A stretch of 64,000 nucleotides of DNA from Eleusine coracana subsp. coracana (GCA_032690845.1 CM064426.1:46206508-46270507), one strand, 5' to 3'. Numbered from the stretch's first letter, positions 1-11,823 are shown. Numbers and translations: made by a program. Notes: generated by a model not told the origin, from the letters alone.

Positions 1-1
1 A

Positions 2-2044
2 AATAGAGTTCCCATGAAGAATAAGGAGAAGACTCCATATGAGGAATGGATTGGTAGAAAGCCATCACTCTCTTACTTACGCACATGGGGTTGTTTGGCT
101 AAAGTTAACGTGCCAATTAACAAGAAGCGTAAGTTGGGACCTAAAACTGTGGATTGTATCTTTCTTGGATATGCTCATCATAGCATTGCCTATAGATTTT
201 TAGTGGTTAAATCAGAGGTGCTTGATGTTCATGTTAATTCATTAATGGAGTCTCATGATGTTACATTCTTTGAGAACATATTTCCTATGAAAGATTTACA
301 TAGCATGTCTAGATTATCTTCTGATGTGATTGCTGAAACTACTCCTGAACCTAGTGCATTTTCTGATCATGCTGAACAGACACTTGAACCAATCCATGAG
401 GAGATTGACAGTGAAGCTCCTAGGAGGAGCAAGAGACAAAGGACTGCAAAGTCTTTTGGTGATGATTTCACTGTTTATCTTGTGGATGACACTCCTAGAA
501 CTATTTCAGAGGCATATGCATCTCCTGATGCAGATGACTGGAAAGAAGTTGTACATAGTGAGATGGACTCTATTCTTTCTAATGGAACTTGGGAAGTTGT
601 CGATAGACCATATGGTTGCAAACCTGTGGGCTGCAAATGGGTGTTCAAGAAAAAGCTTAAGCCTGATGGTACTATTGACAAGTATAAGGCTCGGCTTGTG
701 GCTAAGGGTTATACTCAGAAAGAAGGCGAAGACTTCTTTGACACTTATTCACCTGTTGCTAGATTGACCACTATTCATGTATTACTTGCTCTGGCTGACT
801 CACATGGTCTTATCGTTCATCAGATGGACGCTAAGACAGCTTTCTTTAATGGAGAGTTGGATGAGGAAATCTATATGGATCAGCCAGATGGTTTTGTAAT
901 AAAGGGCCAGGAAGACAAGGTGTGTAAGTTGTTAAAGTCTTTATATGGTCTGAAACAAGCTCCTAAGCAGTGGCATGAGAAATTTGATTCAACACTTCTA
1001 GCAACAGGCTATTTAGTCAATGAGGCTGATAAATGTGTGTACTACCGCCATGGTGGGGGTCAGGGAGTTATACTGTGCTTGTATGTTGATGACATACTCA
1101 TCTTTGGAACAAATCTTGATATGATCAATGAGGTCAAGGCTTTTCTGTGCCAAAGCTTTGATATGAAGGATCTGGGTGAGGTTGATGTTATCTTGAACAT
1201 CAAGCTAATCAAAGGAGAGAATAGGATTACTCTTACGCAATCTCATTATGTTGAGAAGCTCTTGAACCGTTTTGGTTACAAGGATAGCAAGTCTTCTCCA
1301 ACACCTTATGATCCCAGCTTGATCCTTCGAAAGAATAAGAGAATTGGCTGAGACCAATTAAAATATTCTCAGATAATTGGATCACTTATGTATTTAGCTA
1401 GTGCTACTAGGCCTGACATCTCGTTTGCTGTGAGCAAACTAAGCCGGTTTACTTCTTGTCCGGGAGATGATCATTGGCGTGCGCTTGAGCGGGTAATGCA
1501 CTATTTAGTTGGTACTATGGATTATGGAATTCATTATTCGGGATATCCAACAGTACTAGAGGGCTATAGTGATTCCAATTGGATATCTGATGCTGATGAG
1601 CTGTATGCCACGAGTGGATATGCATTTACTCTTGGTGGTGCTGCTATTTCATGGAGATCATGCAAACAGACCATCTTAACGAGGTCTACCATGGAAGCTG
1701 AGCTTATCGCACTAGATACAGCTACAGTTGAGGCCGATTGGCTACGTGAGCTCTTGATGGACTTGCCTATTGTTGAGAAACCTATGCTGGCAATTCTCAT
1801 GAATCATGACAATCAAACTGTGATAGTTAAAGTGAACAATTCTAAAGACAATATGAAGTCATCAAGACATATTAAGAGACGTTTGAAGTCTGTTAGGAAA
1901 ATGAGAAACTCCGGAGTCATATCAGTAGAATATATTTTAACTGGTGAGAACCTATCAGATCAATTCACCAAGGGGCTGTCACGTAATATGATAGACAGTG
2001 CATCGAAGGAGATGGGTATGAGACCCATATGTGCTATTCCATAG
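2..2044 (+). pseudogene. Copia pol fragment: integrase C-term, RT, RNase H
   Basis: The reading frame is open from the left window edge and broken once by an in-frame TGA at 1349-1351; the same frame resumes to a TAG at 2042-2044. In order it encodes the integrase C-terminal motif (TPYEEWIGRKPS, then an FLGY motif), an acidic/basic linker, the Copia RT (KARLVAKGYTQ, then the YVDD catalytic box at about 1082-1093) and Copia RNase H (SATRPDISFAVSKL, then STMEAELIAL and a terminal DQFTKGLS). These are standard Ty1/Copia polyprotein motifs. The protein would make and integrate element cDNA. Apart from the stop, the frame is well preserved, suggesting fairly recent loss. Confidence 0.9.
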
Positions 2045-2559
2045 TGGTAACCCAACCTATGTGATCGGAGATCCCATGAAGTAGGACCTGAGAAGAACAA
2101 GCTATTGGTTAGCATGAGAGTAACCTTTTTGTGACCCACTCGAGAAACGATGCATTACTCTCGATATCTATATGGCAGGTTGGTTGTTGCCTTAATGTAT
2201 TCAGTTGGCTTTAAATAGCGAAGATGTTGTCCTGCAGAACATTCTTGAATGAATACACCTATATGAGCTTGATTTGGGTGATCTCTATTAAGCTCATAAA
2301 AGACCAAGGGAGTACGACCTATATGCTCCACCTGCGGAGAAGCCTACTGGAGGTCTAGTATCAGTTATGACAGTAAGTGAAACTTGTTTGCACAAAACTT
2401 GCAATTCAAAGCGTAGTCCATTGTTCAAGTTGTGAATGAGTGTAGCTTATTATTCTAGGTGGAAGTTCAACTTAACAGTCTCCACTAAAAACACTGGTAT
2501 ATTAAACAACAATGGGGTGAGGCAAAGCCTAGCTGCGACTTTGAGATCTGGTGGGGGAT
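2045..2559 (+). other. Copia 3' untranslated region with polypurine tract
   Basis: About 500 bases lie between the pol stop and the LTR without a convincing gene. The stretch ends in the purine-rich GTGGGGGA (2551-2558), the expected plus-strand primer. The segment near 2460-2510 (a GGAAGTTCAAC motif, then ACTGGTATATTAA) also occurs, in reverse orientation, just inside the LTR of the minus-strand Copia at 26481-26680. The two Copia elements are therefore related. Confidence 0.6.
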
Positions 2560-3480
2560 TGTTGGAATTATATGGGCTTGGCCCATTAATAATAACAATA
2601 ATTCCTGAAAATCTCAAAGGCCCATTCATGAGTGGTGGGAGTGCAAATGTTTAGTCCCACATTGCTAGTGGAGGTGGATGGAGTCTAACTTATAAGGTTG
2701 GTTGCTCTAGCATCTCTTATAAGTGTGTGGATAGAAGGAAGGAAGAACACACGCGCGCGCTCGCTCGCCTTGCCTCGCCTCGCCGGGCCGGGCAGAGCGG
2801 GGCGGGGCGGGGGCGATGGGCGCGGCTGCGCATCACCTGTGTGAATGGTCCGCCGAAACTCGGTCCCTTGCCTTGCGGGGACGCAACTTCTTTTTGTACT
2901 TTATTTTTGCTGCGTATTCCATATATTTAATTATGGAAACCGAAGTATTAATATGGTAACCGACTCGGTTGCGGGACGCCCAACCCTAGCGGTTCCCCCC
3001 TATAAATACGTACGGGTACCGCCGCAAATTATATCACCACAATTGCTTAGTGTTTTGCCTCTCGCTACTGTTACGCCGCCAAGTCTTCTCAATCCCGATT
3101 GTCGGCGTGCACCGGCGAACGGGAAAGCAGGTCTCCGAAATCGTCGTCCTCTGTGATCCTGCACCGGGAGATGGCGAATAAGGTTTTTGGGAAGTGCTCT
3201 GCGCGACTTCTCGATCGATTCCTCGTTTTCATCAAGCTCGTCGCCACAACTCGTCTTTCACGTCGTTGAGTCGGTCTCACCCGCCGTTGTCAACAACGTG
3301 ACGGTGTTGCACGTTGTCGCCGCCTTCTTTACCCAGTCCAGAAGAAAACGTATATACTCTCATCTTACACTGTCTTTCATACTAACTTTCATAGTCTATT
3401 TATCTATGATGGATGTTGCTAGTATGGTACATGATATACTTTTGTCTGGCCTAATCGGGTGAACACCCACGTCTTGTCGA
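2560..3480 (+). repeat. 3' LTR of the Copia element
   Basis: The LTR begins with TGTTGGAATT right after the polypurine tract. It holds a TATA-like CCTATAAATAC at about 2999-3009, expected for the LTR promoter, preceded by a very GC-rich block at 2750-2830. No second LTR is in the window, so the end (near 3480, around GGGAGTGACACA) is uncertain by tens of bases. Confidence 0.6.
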
Positions 3481-4060
3481 GGTAGCAGGGAGTGACACAA
3501 GTCACAAATTTGTTTTGTAGTGGCGTGTGCATATTTCCAAAAAACTATAGGGGCCATGTGCAACTCTTAAGATGACTGTTCATAAAAAATGGGATCTCGA
3601 GGCCGAAAGTCATGGTTAAAAACTGTTTCGCAACAATTCAGAGCATAACAATCTCAATTGCTTCCTGTGTCTATTTTGAAACTATCTTGTTTGGATGACA
3701 ACTATGAACTAGAGCTATTGTTCTAATAATAACAAATTCAAATTGGAGTAGGTAGCGCTAATCACCGCTGATATGTTGTGTCAAAGTTATGTAGTGAGGC
3801 CGACATTGCAAGCAGTTAGTCTAGTTTTGCTAAAAGCTAGATAGTGCACAACACTCGCAGTTAGGTAGTAATAAACTAAGGGAGTTGCTAATTTTCAGCT
3901 CGGCAACTTTCAGTCACTTTTTTCAGCCATTAAACCTAGATCCAATAGTTTATAATTATTATAAAAAAATAGTATAAAGGAAAAATCAAAACACATAGTA
4001 ACAAACTATCAACTAAAAACTTTTTCAGTTAATTGAAGGCTAGAAAATATGATAAACTAA
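3481..4060. other. AT-rich intergenic sequence, no gene seen
   Basis: I see no open frame with recognisable motifs, no RNA gene and no clear repeat terminus here. The sequence is AT-rich and may hold worn-down elements, but nothing can be supported. Confidence 0.5.
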
Positions 4061-5257
4061 GAGCGTGTTTGGTAGAGCTCCAGATCAAAAAAAAAAAACT
4101 GCTCCACTCCAATTTTTTCTAGCCAAATAACTCAGCTCTGAAAACTCCAGATCCATAAAAAACTTGGATCTAGCTCCCAACTCCACCAATTCCACGGAGT
4201 CCCTCAGGGGGTGCTCTACAAATGCTTTTTTTATACTAAGTCATGAAGTTGGGTGAAAATTACCCACCTTTGCCATCCATTACTCAGGGTACCGGAATGT
4301 TTCTTTATTCCCCAATCCCGTGCGCGCCTCGTCTTCCTCCATCGAACGCGCATTACGCTGTGTGCTGCCGACTCCTTCAATCGAGCCTTCACCGCCTCCT
4401 TCAATCGAGCCGTCTGCCGCCGCCTCCTTCGACGGGATGAGACGTCCGCTGCCGCCTCCCCTCCTCCAACTCCTTCGTCGTGCCGGGTTGGACTCTCGCG
4501 TCCTTCTGGAACCCTAGGCGGAGGTTTCGGCAATACAACAGGGCTAGGAGCTGCGGGCCTGGCCAACGCCATTGGGCTGGATGGGGCAGGGCTGGGCAAT
4601 GCGGCCGGGCAGGACACAGCTGGCCTAGGCACTTCGGCCGGACAGACTACGGCAGGGCTGGGCATGGCGGGCCTGGCCAACGTGGCAGGACACTTGTAAG
4701 CGAATTTTGTAATTTTTAATTTGTAGCATTTGAACAATTTGTGAATTTTGTTATTTTTAATTTCTAGTGTTTGAACAATTTGTGGCTCAACATGTTTTGC
4801 TGATCAAAGTTATTAATTGTTTGGCTTGTTGGTTTGATAATTGGAAAAAATAAATAATACCAACGCCATGCACCATACGTACAGGAGAAATAATGCAAGA
4901 GAAAAAATAGCACTGTTTCCTGAGGGCAAAAGAGGGCAATCCACTCAAATTCTCTTTTTCTGAAGTCGATTAATTGTTTGGCTTGTTGGTTTGATAATTG
5001 GAAAAAATAAATAATACCAACGTCATGCACCATATGTACAGGAGAAATAATGCAAGAGAAAAAAAAATAGCACTGTTTCCTGAGGGCAAAAGAGGGCAAT
5101 CCACTCAAATTCTCTATTTCTGGAGTCGGAGCTGTTATCTCTGCCAAACATATTTTTGATCTTCAAATTAATAAACCTGCTCCACGTTTGGAGCTGCTCT
5201 GTGGTGGAGCAGCTCCAGAGTCGGTTTGGGTAGAGCCGGAGCTCTACCAAACAGCCC
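4061..5257. mobile_element. Non-autonomous TIR DNA transposon (~1.2 kb)
   Basis: The ends are perfect inverted repeats over 15 bases: GTTTGGTAGAGCTCC at about 4067-4081 and its reverse complement at about 5237-5251. Weaker pairing extends outward. The subterminal zones are rich in AGCTCC/GGAGCT motifs. No transposase is present. Inside are a GC-rich block (4310-4690) with short Gly/Ala-rich frames on both strands and a direct duplication of 157 bases. No target-site duplication is certain, so the superfamily is left open. Confidence 0.65.
4812..5128. repeat. Direct tandem duplication, 157-160 bp x 2
   Basis: Unit one is 4812-4968 and unit two is 4969-about 5128. Both begin ATTAATTGTTTGGCTTG and end TTTCTGRAGTCG. 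They differ by a few substitutions and a 3-base longer A-run in the second. The duplication lies inside the TIR element and precedes its right subterminal region. Confidence 0.85.
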
Positions 5258-5541
5258 TTACAAACAGATAGGCTATGACATAGTTACGTAGACAGATTGA
5301 AATTTGCAACTGACAGGAATCTACAAGCTAACGGAGTCATAAGCACTTTCAAAACTGCGCGATGAGCATGGAATAGAAGGACACCGACAACTTTTTTATG
5401 CATAGGGCAGTAAAATTTGACAGTGAGCCACCACCGTATTGTTGGATAATAACTGCATCAGATTTTAGCATCAGCCAACAGCTTTGATTTGCTTGTCCCA
5501 GTCGGTTTCTTTTAGCAACCGATATCGTATTTCTATTAGGA

Positions 5542-5640
5542 CTAGCTACATGTCCGTACGTTGCAATGGGTTATAGTATAATAATTAAATGCATGTGCAT
5601 TGTAACAAGAGCTAAAAATATATGTCACAATTGTTAGCTT
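5542..5640 (-). mobile_element. Possible Helitron 3' terminus
   Basis: Read on the minus strand, the sequence holds CCCATTGCAACGTACGG, an imperfect stem-loop, followed about 10 bases later by CTAG at 5545-5542 and then a T. Helitron 3' ends have a short GC-rich hairpin 10-12 bases before CTRR, inserted between A and T. The stem is imperfect. I could not find the matching 5' TC end, so the length of the element is unknown. Confidence 0.4.
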
Positions 5641-5937
5641 TTTCATGCATTAAGTCATAAAAAATGTCATAATATAACACAATAGTGAGGCAATGACCAT
5701 CTTGCACCACTCTGTATGCTTTCACGAGCCACACGACACTTTTGAAGACTCAAATGAATATATCATCTCATTTGTGAGGCACGACAAATTCTGCTCTATC
5801 GTGTTGATGAAATATTGTGTTGTTACATATGGATGGAAAAGACAAGATAACATTTATTTGATGCATGAATGCATATGTTATCTCAACACTTTCATAAAAA
5901 AAGTTGACTGGTAAACAAGATTTATCTTTCGAACATA

Positions 5938-6099
5938 CTCCCTCCGTTCTTAAATTGTTGTCGTCATTGATTTTTTTTATTTAACTTTGATGCATATGTT
6001 ATTTTAAACTCTTCATGTTTTAAACAATATTTTGAATAATATGAATGATCAAAGTTAACTAAAAAATCAATGACGACAATAATTTAAGAATGGAGGGAG
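5938..6099. mobile_element. Stowaway-type MITE, 162 bp
   Basis: The left end CTCCCTCCGTTCTTAAATT and the right end are inverted complements over about 30 bases. The element is flanked by TA (5936-5937 and 6100-6101). The CTCCCTCCGT terminus and TA duplication are the hallmarks of Stowaway MITEs (Tc1/Mariner) in grasses. The arms are still well matched, so the copy is not very old. Confidence 0.92.
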
Positions 6100-6101
6100 T
6101 A

Positions 6102-6900
6102 TATATTTTCAAATGCCCTAGGTTTCACGTAATATTGTGTGGACTATTGAGAAGCTAAAAAATCACATGAATAAACAAAAATTGTAGTGTTTATAAACCA
6201 CATGGGCAGTAGAATAAATAACACATATAACGTTTGAACATAGCTCTTTTCAAATGCCCTAGGTTCACGTCATACAAACTGAAAGGAACAGAAGGTTAAC
6301 TGAGCAAACCCAAAACCCTGTATCCATTTTGCATTAAAGAAAAAAGGCAGCTGAAAAATGTGTTTCCTTCCTTATTGCTACTTTTAACAGAAACTTCTAT
6401 CCATTTCTATAATTGCTATGCATTTTGGTTGGCTCATTCTGAAACTAATTTCAGCAGTCTACAAACCAGAGAAGACAAAGTAGTATTAACAGCTCAATCT
6501 GTCCACGTCCCTCACTACCTCAATCTCTCTACTCCATTATCCCACCCTATAGGGGTCTCCTTCCTTTAATAATATTTTTTGTTTCCTTTTCGTAACCTGT
6601 AGTACAATGATCAAAATCAAAGGAGGAAACTTAATATTAAAAAATATGTTGGTCATTATAGTCATCAGTTCGGTCATAGGAATGGATAAACATTGCTTTA
6701 AAGTCCTTGAACCTTCACTTGCCCAAGTAGCTTATGAAGAATAAAATATGACCTACACTTGCCTACGTAATACCCCAAAAATTTGTCTTAAGAAATTTAA
6801 AATGATGACCTGCTCTGGATTTGCAGTAACACCACACTTTTTAGGGAGGACTTGGTTTTATGAAATCAATTAGCCCAAACAGTAACTGTGAATTAACAAA
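6102..6900. other. AT-rich sequence, no gene seen
   Basis: No coding region or RNA gene is supported. A short phrase, TTTTCAAATGCCCTAGGTT, occurs at about 6106 and again at about 6247, suggesting a small old duplication that includes the MITE flank. Confidence 0.4.
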
Positions 6901-6978
6901 AACATAAAAGAAAAAAGGACAGACAAATATCATACCATGAACATAAAAGAAAAAAGGACAGACAAATATCATACCATG
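6901..6978. repeat. Exact 39-bp tandem duplication
   Basis: Two identical 39-base units (6901-6939 and 6940-6978) each begin AACATAAAAGAAAAAAGG and end ATATCATACCATG. Perfect identity in otherwise worn intergenic DNA points to a recent slippage or duplication event. Confidence 0.9.
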
Positions 6979-7178
6979 AAAGCAGATTAAGAACATATGA
7001 AGCTGGGCAAGGAAAACAACATGAGAACTGATTGAACGGGGCATAAAATATCTTAGAGTGACAAACTCTAATACCAATTTCTACCGGCTTTTATGGTAAA
7101 TCATAAGGCAAGTTAGACAAGACACGAAATGGAGCCCTTCACCATTTACCGTGAACTATAACGTTTATACATGGTATA

Positions 7179-7272
7179 TAGATAGAAGTGTTCTATAGCC
7201 TCATAAAAAAAATGTACCCAGAAGTGTAGATAGAGGTGTTCTATAGCCTTAAAAAATAATGTACCCAGAAGT
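7179..7272. repeat. 48-bp imperfect tandem duplication
   Basis: Units at 7179-7226 and 7227-7272 share TAGATAGARGTGTTCTATAG at the start and AATGTACCCAGAAGT at the end, with a small indel in the A-run between. No coding content. Confidence 0.8.
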
Positions 7273-7653
7273 ATCTATAAGAGCACAGATGGAACATGCC
7301 CTCTAATTTCTAATTTATAGAAACCTATCACCAAATACTAATAATTGCTACTGATTTGCAATAGTACTCTGCATCAACAGTTTGTCAGATGCAAATTGCC
7401 CATTCCTGTGAACCTTATAATTGTGCATGTTAAATATTCATTGCAACTGGAAACAAAGAAATTTTTAAAATATTCAGTAATTTACTTTTGTGTACATGTG
7501 CTTCACTGCTATGCCCCCACTGTTTTCATTATGCAATCCCTTTTTGATTGATGTTCTGCACTTCTGCAATATATGAGTCATGAGTGAGTGATACATATAC
7601 ATCAGCATGTAGTTTGAAATATCAAGGTGCCAACAAAAATTTATCCCATTATT
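7273..7653. other. Intergenic flank of the Gypsy element, no gene seen
   Basis: AT-rich sequence without recognisable motifs. It ends with AGAGA (7654-7658), the left target-site duplication of the Gypsy element that follows. Confidence 0.5.
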
Positions 7654-7658
7654 AGAGA

Positions 7659-8054
7659 TGTGGGATACTTGCCTTACGGATATCCTCTTACAAGACTAAG
7701 TCGGTAGCCGACCAGATACTTCATCAACAAGAAAGTCGATCGACTCAACTTGGAGCACAAGGCATATAGATATAGACTTTCTATGTAAATCCTAAGAGGT
7801 TACGACTAGGACTCTTCATGTACCCCCTGTCGACCGGATATATAAGACGGCTGGGTACCCCCTATCGATGGGAGAGGACAAGTAGACTGAGGTTTTTCCT
7901 ACAACATCAATACAATCCACAGAACATAGGATGTAGGGTTTTTACTCTCATCGAGAGGGCCCGAACCTATATAATTTGGCGTCTTGTGTTACCATCGTAG
8001 TTCTTAGTCTCGACGTAGCCCTACACATTTTACTGCCGATCTCAAGCTTCGACA
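7659..8054 (+). repeat. 5' LTR of the Tat-like Gypsy element
   Basis: Starts TGTGGGATACTTGCCTTAC and ends CAAGCTTCGACA. A TATA-like GGATATATAAG lies at about 7837-7847, in line with an LTR promoter. It matches the 3' LTR base for base except for about 39 substitutions and a one-base indel, mostly C/T and G/A changes. Confidence 0.95.
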
Positions 8055-8076
8055 GTTGGCGCGCCAAGAAGGGGAC
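8055..8076 (+). promoter_or_regulatory. Primer-binding site region of the Gypsy element
   Basis: Immediately after the 5' LTR comes GTTGGCGCGCCAAGAAGGGG. A TGGCGC-type primer-binding site starting 1-3 bases after the LTR is the usual arrangement in grass Gypsy elements. The exact tRNA was not determined. Confidence 0.7.
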
Positions 8077-8238
8077 AAGGCTCGTCGGGATTCTCCGTCG
8101 ACTACGATGGCCGAAATTCGCATCATCCAATACTGACCGGACTTCAAGATCTCCTTTGGATCGCTTGACTTCACGGTCGGCGACAACGGAGCCCTAGGTC
8201 TGGAGCAGGACAGGTTCGACTCGACCGCAGCCATCTCT

Positions 8239-9600
8239 ATGGCGCGATCACCAAGTTCGTCAGATCTGATCCCCGCATTGGTCCCACTCGGATCGATGGA
8301 AGAATATCCTTCCATCGGGAATGATTCAAGATCGGATCGGTCCTTTGATGAGGACTCGGTCGGATCCGCTTACCCATATCCCCATATTGTCAACATGGTG
8401 GATATAGTAGATCCCGCAGATGGAGACTAGGATGGTGACCACGACGGTGAACATGAAGATAACCCTGTTGATGGCCACCCGAATCAATTAACCGAAAGAG
8501 GTCAACAGGAGGAGGACCCTCCAGCTGATGACTTATCGGTCGGACACCACCGTCGACCAAGAGGGTTGCGCGGTTCACGCAAGGCACACCGACTGGATAT
8601 CGGTCCAGAACTCAAAGTGGATGGCATCAAGGTCTACCACACTCCTCAGAATAACATCACAGGGGCCAAAACTTTGCTCGACACTCTAATGGTCGACGCG
8701 AATTATCAGACCCCAGGGATGTAGAAGGTGGTGGCTATGCTTAAGGCCGTTGCGGCTCAAGAGGCCGAAAAATATCAGTCGGTCATAAGCTCTTGTCACG
8801 TATCTTCGCGAGGTCAGCAAAGGCGTGAAAAACTGAGAAATTCTCTCAGCCTCCGTGATGGACGAGATACCATCAACTCTCACTATGAAGAACGCGCTCG
8901 GGACAACCGACGCTATGAGGAAGAACGCTGTGATTGGAGAACGGACAGTCAGACCAATCCCCGAGAGTGGCTGCAGCTTTACAGCATGGTGATTCGGTCG
9001 GCTGGAGGTGATTCCTATGTAATGGCTAATTACCTTCTGGTCTGCCTGGATCCAGCCGTTCAGATATGGCTCACATCTCTTCCGGAGGAGTCAATCACAT
9101 CTTGGGGAGACCTCAACAGGAAGCTCAAAGAAAGTTTCCAAGCTACCTGCAATCGACTGGGCAACCACTTCAACCTCACTCGAATCAAGCAGAAGACCGA
9201 CGAACCTCTTCATGACTACATCAAGTGATTCTGTGCTAAGAAGACTGAGATCCCCAATGTCCCGGACCAACAAATCATTGTCGCCTTCCAAGGAGGGATT
9301 CATAGCGATGATTTGGTTCGTGAGATCGGTCAAGGAATCATGACCTCAAGCTGACCGCTCAAGAGTGCTTTGAGATCGCAGACAAGTTCACATCTGGTGA
9401 GTTGGCATTGGACGACATCCGGGGAAATGGCAAAAAAAAAGCAGTCGGACAGGCCTGAGTCCTCCAAGAAGGACAAGAAGAGGAGCCTGATAACATGGTT
9501 CACACGGTGGACCGACTTCAGAAGAACCCTCGAACAAGCCAACCGTCCACGAACGAGCTGCTGAGAGGTCCATGCCTTTGGCACCCAAAGGGAAACCACA
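8239..9600 (+). pseudogene. Gypsy gag (nucleocapsid/capsid), decayed
   Basis: One frame from ATG 8239 continues past stops at 8428-8430 and 8722-8724 to a TGA at 9226-9228; a shifted frame then carries the C-terminal part. The central region has the retrotransposon gag signature: TNPREWLQLYSMVIRSAGG, then MANYLLVCLDPAVQIWL, then SWGDLNRKLKESFQATC. This is the capsid-like domain that packages element RNA. The zinc-binding-like knuckle lies just downstream at the start of the protease frame. Two or more premature stops and a frameshift near 9345 show loss of function. Confidence 0.85.
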
Positions 9601-10556
9601 AAGCAAAGGATTGCTATCGACTGAAGGGTTTTGCAACGGCTGCGCTCAAGGTGACCAAAGATCCCCCGAGACGCAATGGCAAAGACAAGACCAATGACGA
9701 TGGTGACAAGGACGACTCAGGAGAGTTTTGGGAGCCCCATAAGGAAGTCAACTTCATCTTCGGTGGCCCGGATGCCTATGTGTCCAAGCGCAAGCAGAAG
9801 CTAGAACTTCGGGAGATCAAGTCGGTGGAACCGGCTGCACCTCAGTTCATGAGATGGTCTGAGATGCCAATTACCTTTGATCGGTCGGATCACCCCAAGC
9901 ACATCCCAAAGCTGGGTCGATACCCGTTGGTGCTTGCTGCTACAATGAAGAAGGTGAAGTTCAACAAAGTACTCATTGATGGAGGAAGCAGTTTGGACTT
10001 ACTCTTCACCAAGACTCTCAAAGAGCTCGATGTGTCAACCAATGATCTTCAGCCGAGTTCTTCACCTTTCCACGGGATTGTACCTGGCAAGACTTCAGTT
10101 CCAATTGGACATATCAGTCTGCTGGTCACCTTCGGGGCCCATGAGAATTTCAGGATCGAGCGCATTCTCTTCTAGGTGGTGGATTTCGAGTCTGCATATC
10201 ATGCTATCATCGGTCGATCGGCTATGGCTAAATTCATGGCTATCCCGCATTATCCATATCTCACCCTCAATATGCCAGGCCCAAATGGAATAATATCCCT
10301 CCACCCTGATCTTCGGAATTCTTTTGATTGCGATGTACAGAGTTGTGAGATGGCCAATAAACAGTTGATGCTGTCCAACCAGAAGGAGATCCAGCAGGCA
10401 GTCGGCACTGAGGAGCAGACCGGAGTGGAGGTTCCAACAAAGAAGCCTATCAAAGAGAAGATTCAGACCGATGACATCCAAACCAAGGAAATCCTGCTCG
10501 ATCTTGAGGACCCCGATAAGGTAACTTATGCTAGGGCCAAACATGACGAGAAATAG
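9495..10556 (+). pseudogene. Gypsy zinc knuckle and aspartic protease
   Basis: An ORF of 226 codons (9495-10175) carries CLWHPKGNHKAKDC, a variant zinc knuckle, and then the protease active-site region VLIDGGSSLDLLF. The LIDGGSS form of the aspartic-protease D-S/T-G motif is characteristic of Tat-type elements. A TAG at 10173-10175 interrupts the frame, which continues with VVDFESAYHAIIGRSAM, the typical C-terminal part of this protease, to 10556. The enzyme would cleave the Gag-Pol polyprotein. Confidence 0.85.
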
Positions 10557-10562
10557 GAACTC

Positions 10563-11823
10563 ATGCTCACTCTTTTCCTCCAGAAAAAAAGGGACATCTT
10601 TGCATGGAAACCATCTCACATGCCGGGAGTTCCTAGGGAAAAGATTGAGCATAAGTTAAGGGTACCTCCTGCAGCTACCCCCGTTCGGCAGAGGCTTAGA
10701 AGATTTGCGCAAGATCGCAAGGACGCCATGAAGAAGGAGATAGTTAGACTATTAGATAAAGGAGGTGTATCATCCCGACTGGTTAGCGAATCTGGTCCTT
10801 GTACCCAAGAAGAATAAAGAATAGAGGATGTATGTTGATTATACCGATCTCAACAAGGTCTGTCCTAAAGACCCCTTCGCTCTTCCTCGTATTGATCAGA
10901 TTGTAGACTCGATTGCCGGGTGTAAGCTCTTGAGCTTTCTGGATGCCTATTCAGGCTATCACCAGATCCCACTGAAGGTCGAAGATTAGATTAAAACTTC
11001 CTTTATAACACCCTTCAGCGCCTATTGCTATATCACAATGCCTTTCGGTCTAAAGAACGCTGGCGCGACTTACCAACGAGGTATTAAATGCTGCCTTGCG
11101 GCTCAGATCAGTCAGAACGTAGAAGCGTATGTTGATGACATCATTGTCAAGACTCAAAACATCGAAGAGCTTATTTCTGACCTGGCAGAAACCTTTGACA
11201 ATCTGAGACATTATTCAATAAAGCTGAATCCTAAGAAGTGTGTTTTTGGGGTTCCTTCGGGAAGGCTACTTGGTTACATCATTTCAAAATGAGGTATAGA
11301 AGCCAACCCGAATAAAATCAAGGCGATCCTTGGTATGTGGCCACCTAATTCTCAAAGGGATGTACAGAAGCTGACCGGATGCATGGCGTCTTTGAGTCGC
11401 TTTATTTCCCGACTGGGGGTTAGAGGGTTACCCCTTTTCCGACTGCTTATAAAGCAGGAAGACTTTGTTTGGACCAAAGAGGCGCAGTCGACGTTAGACG
11501 AGTTGAAGGTTTACCTCAGCAACATTCCAGTATTGGTGCCTCCGGAGCCAGGAGAAAAACTTCAGCTTTACATATCGGCCATAACTCAGGTTGTGAGTAC
11601 TATTTTAACGGTCGACCAAGAAGAAGAGGGACATATACAAAAAGTACAACACCTGGTCTATTTTGTGAGTGAGGTCCTTGGCGCCTCTAAGGTAAAATAC
11701 CAACAGATCTTGAAGTTGTTGTATGCATTGTTGGTCACCTCCAGGAAGTTGAAGCATTACATTCAAGCTCATATGATCGAAGTCCAGACCTCCTTTGCAC
11801 TCGGCACAGTGCTACACAACTGA
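10563..11823 (+). pseudogene. Gypsy reverse transcriptase and RNase H
   Basis: RT begins in the frame at 10563 (a conserved MKKEIVRLLDKG stretch) and shifts frame near 10770. It then shows VDYTDLNKVCPKDPFALP, LSFLDAYSGYHQIPL, TMPFGLKNAGATYQ and the catalytic YVDDIIVK at about 11128-11151. An in-frame stop at 10987-10989 and another at 11290-11292 break it. The thumb/RNase H connection follows from 11335 (QKLTGCMASLSRFISRLG). The reverse transcriptase and first RNase H would copy element RNA to DNA. Confidence 0.88.

Larger units (their letters stand above)
1..3480 (+). mobile_element. Copia LTR retrotransposon, 3' portion (cut by window edge)
   Basis: The window opens inside a Ty1/Copia element. 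The order integrase C-terminus, reverse transcriptase, RNase H, noncoding leader, polypurine tract and LTR is diagnostic of Copia. A polypurine tract (GTGGGGGA, 2551-2558) directly precedes a TGTTGGAATT LTR start at 2560. The pol frame has one internal stop, so this copy looks inactive. The 5' half is outside the window, so target-site duplication and LTR divergence cannot be read. The 3' boundary near 3480 is an estimate. Confidence 0.85.

Noticed and set aside
4231..4737. 168-codon Pro/Ala-rich minus-strand ORF as a gene
   Set aside because: Low-complexity frame inside a TIR element, opposed by an equally long Gly/Ala frame. No domain.
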